A stretch of 64,000 nt of DNA, from assembly GCA_947494435.1 (NCBI GenBank), contig CANLUY010000001.1, forward strand, positions 1,230,001-1,294,000, given 5' to 3'. Of this stretch, positions 63,518 to 64,000 are shown piece after piece. This stretch comes from an uncultured Litoreibacter sp. (lineage in GTDB: Bacteria; Pseudomonadota; Alphaproteobacteria; Rhodobacterales; Rhodobacteraceae). Below the pieces are notes generated by a model. It had not been told where the DNA came from, searched no databases, and saw nothing but the letters and a program-made list of their open reading frames with translations. The number at the start of each line of letters is the position of its first letter. Positions within the stretch are counted from its first letter, which is position 1. Made by a program: the position numbers and the translations under genes.

Positions 63518-64000
63518 TTAGACGATCCGCGCGCGAAGCAATTCAAGTGCTGCGTCAAACAGATCGACGCTTTCTTCAGCACGCGACGCCAGTTGCGCAC
63601 CCTCAATCAACGCAAGGGCAGCCGCTGCTTCCTTCTGTGGGTTGCTGACACCGAGAATGCTCTGCTCCGTCTGCGCTGACTTAAACACCATCTCCAGCCA
63701 CGCAATCATCATTTTCCTAAACGCACAGATCGCCGCGATGACCTCGGGCGTTAGGCTCTCACGGCTGGTCGAAAACGAGACGCAAAGGCATAGGCTTTTG
63801 CCGCCCTTCAACGCCTCGCGGTAGAAATCAATCAATGCAGCCAAACGCGTGCCACCTGTCGAATGGGTCTTCGCAATCGTGTCGCATGCCTCTTCCAAGG
63901 TCTCGTGGTAGCGTTGCATCAACGCGATAGACAGGGCTGCTTTCGTTGGAAAATGGTGGTGAATGCTGGCTTTGCGAATGCCAACATCCTGTGCCAAGTC
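63518..64000 (-). CDS. TetR/AcrR-family regulator, 5' part outside the window
   Basis: At least 161 residues of a TetR regulator; the frame stays open to the end of the window at 64000, so the N-terminal start is missing. The second half of the helix-turn-helix is visible (DVGIRKASIHHHFPTKAALS). The rest is the all-helical ligand domain with several Cys near the middle (KSLCLCVS). It likely represses a nearby gene, outside the window or the GNAT gene. Confidence 0.85.
   Translation of the reverse strand, partial: DLAQDVGIRKASIHHHFPTKAALSIALMQRYHETLEEACDTIAKTHSTGGTRLAALIDFYREALKGGKSLCLCVSFSTSRESLTPEVIAAICAFRKMMIAWLEMVFKSAQTEQSILGVSNPQKEAAAALALIEGAQLASRAEESVDLFDAALELLRARIV

Overview
The window looks like chromosomal DNA of a marine-type alphaproteobacterium of the order Rhodobacterales (Roseobacter group). 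The basis is gene content and gene order: a hemD/mitofilin-like/hemY cluster, the cell-cycle methyltransferase CcrM, a mutY-dciA-dsbA-like run, leuS-lptE-holA, a Rhodobacter-type porin, a VPLPA-CTERM protein, and long GcvT-fused FAD dehydrogenases for methylated amines. Base composition is moderate (mid-50s % GC by eye). I see no insertion sequence, prophage, CRISPR array or rRNA operon. One tRNA gene is present, for Thr (CGT).

Region by region. 1-3449: the end of hemD, a mitofilin-like membrane protein and hemY (heme pathway). 3613-9674: tRNA-Thr, a secreted VPLPA-CTERM protein, a large periplasmic TPR protein with a C-terminal Cu/Zn-superoxide-dismutase-like domain interrupted by a His/Met-rich insert, a membrane-anchored winged-helix protein with a small secreted neighbour, and a basic Cys-repeat secreted protein. 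9774-15026: rnhB, ccrM, an NADP-dependent oxidoreductase, alkB and mutY. 15110-28160: housekeeping genes (dciA, dsbA-like, lpxK, waaA, cysQ-like, tldE/pmbA, holA, lptE, leuS). 28729-32838: porin, yggS, an L,D-transpeptidase, ribA and an orphan OmpR-type regulator. 33006-41851: a hydrolase, an MFS transporter, xthA, cnoX, a Lon-N protein, a Trm112-like protein, a UbiH-like hydroxylase, an amidase and an aminotransferase. 41868-48934: ftsK, lolA, a lytic transglycosylase, an AEC transporter, hspQ and a gamma-glutamyltransferase. 49260-54813: an RsbW/RsbV-like pair, a thiolase, free methionine sulfoxide reductase, a DMT transporter, a LuxR solo, and a small cassette of possible tiny ORFs plus a two-gene unit whose membrane member is an HTTM (SdpB-like) protein. 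54931-62842: a tightly packed operon for methylated-amine/one-carbon metabolism. 62900-64000: a GNAT acetyltransferase and the 3' part of a TetR regulator.

How the genes fit together. Most of the window is core metabolism and cell envelope (LPS by lpxK/waaA/lptE; lipoproteins by lolA; chromosome biology by ccrM/ftsK/dciA/holA/mutY/xthA). Three parts are less ordinary: the TPR-SodC fusion at 5292-7844; the LuxR / small ORF / SdpA-like / HTTM cassette at 52844-54813; and the XRE-cupin, LysE, GFA, GcvT-dehydrogenase, homocysteine methyltransferase, PNPOx-like, GcvT-dehydrogenase operon, which could demethylate betaine-type compounds stepwise. All functions are read from sequence motifs and remembered family features. 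No database search was run.
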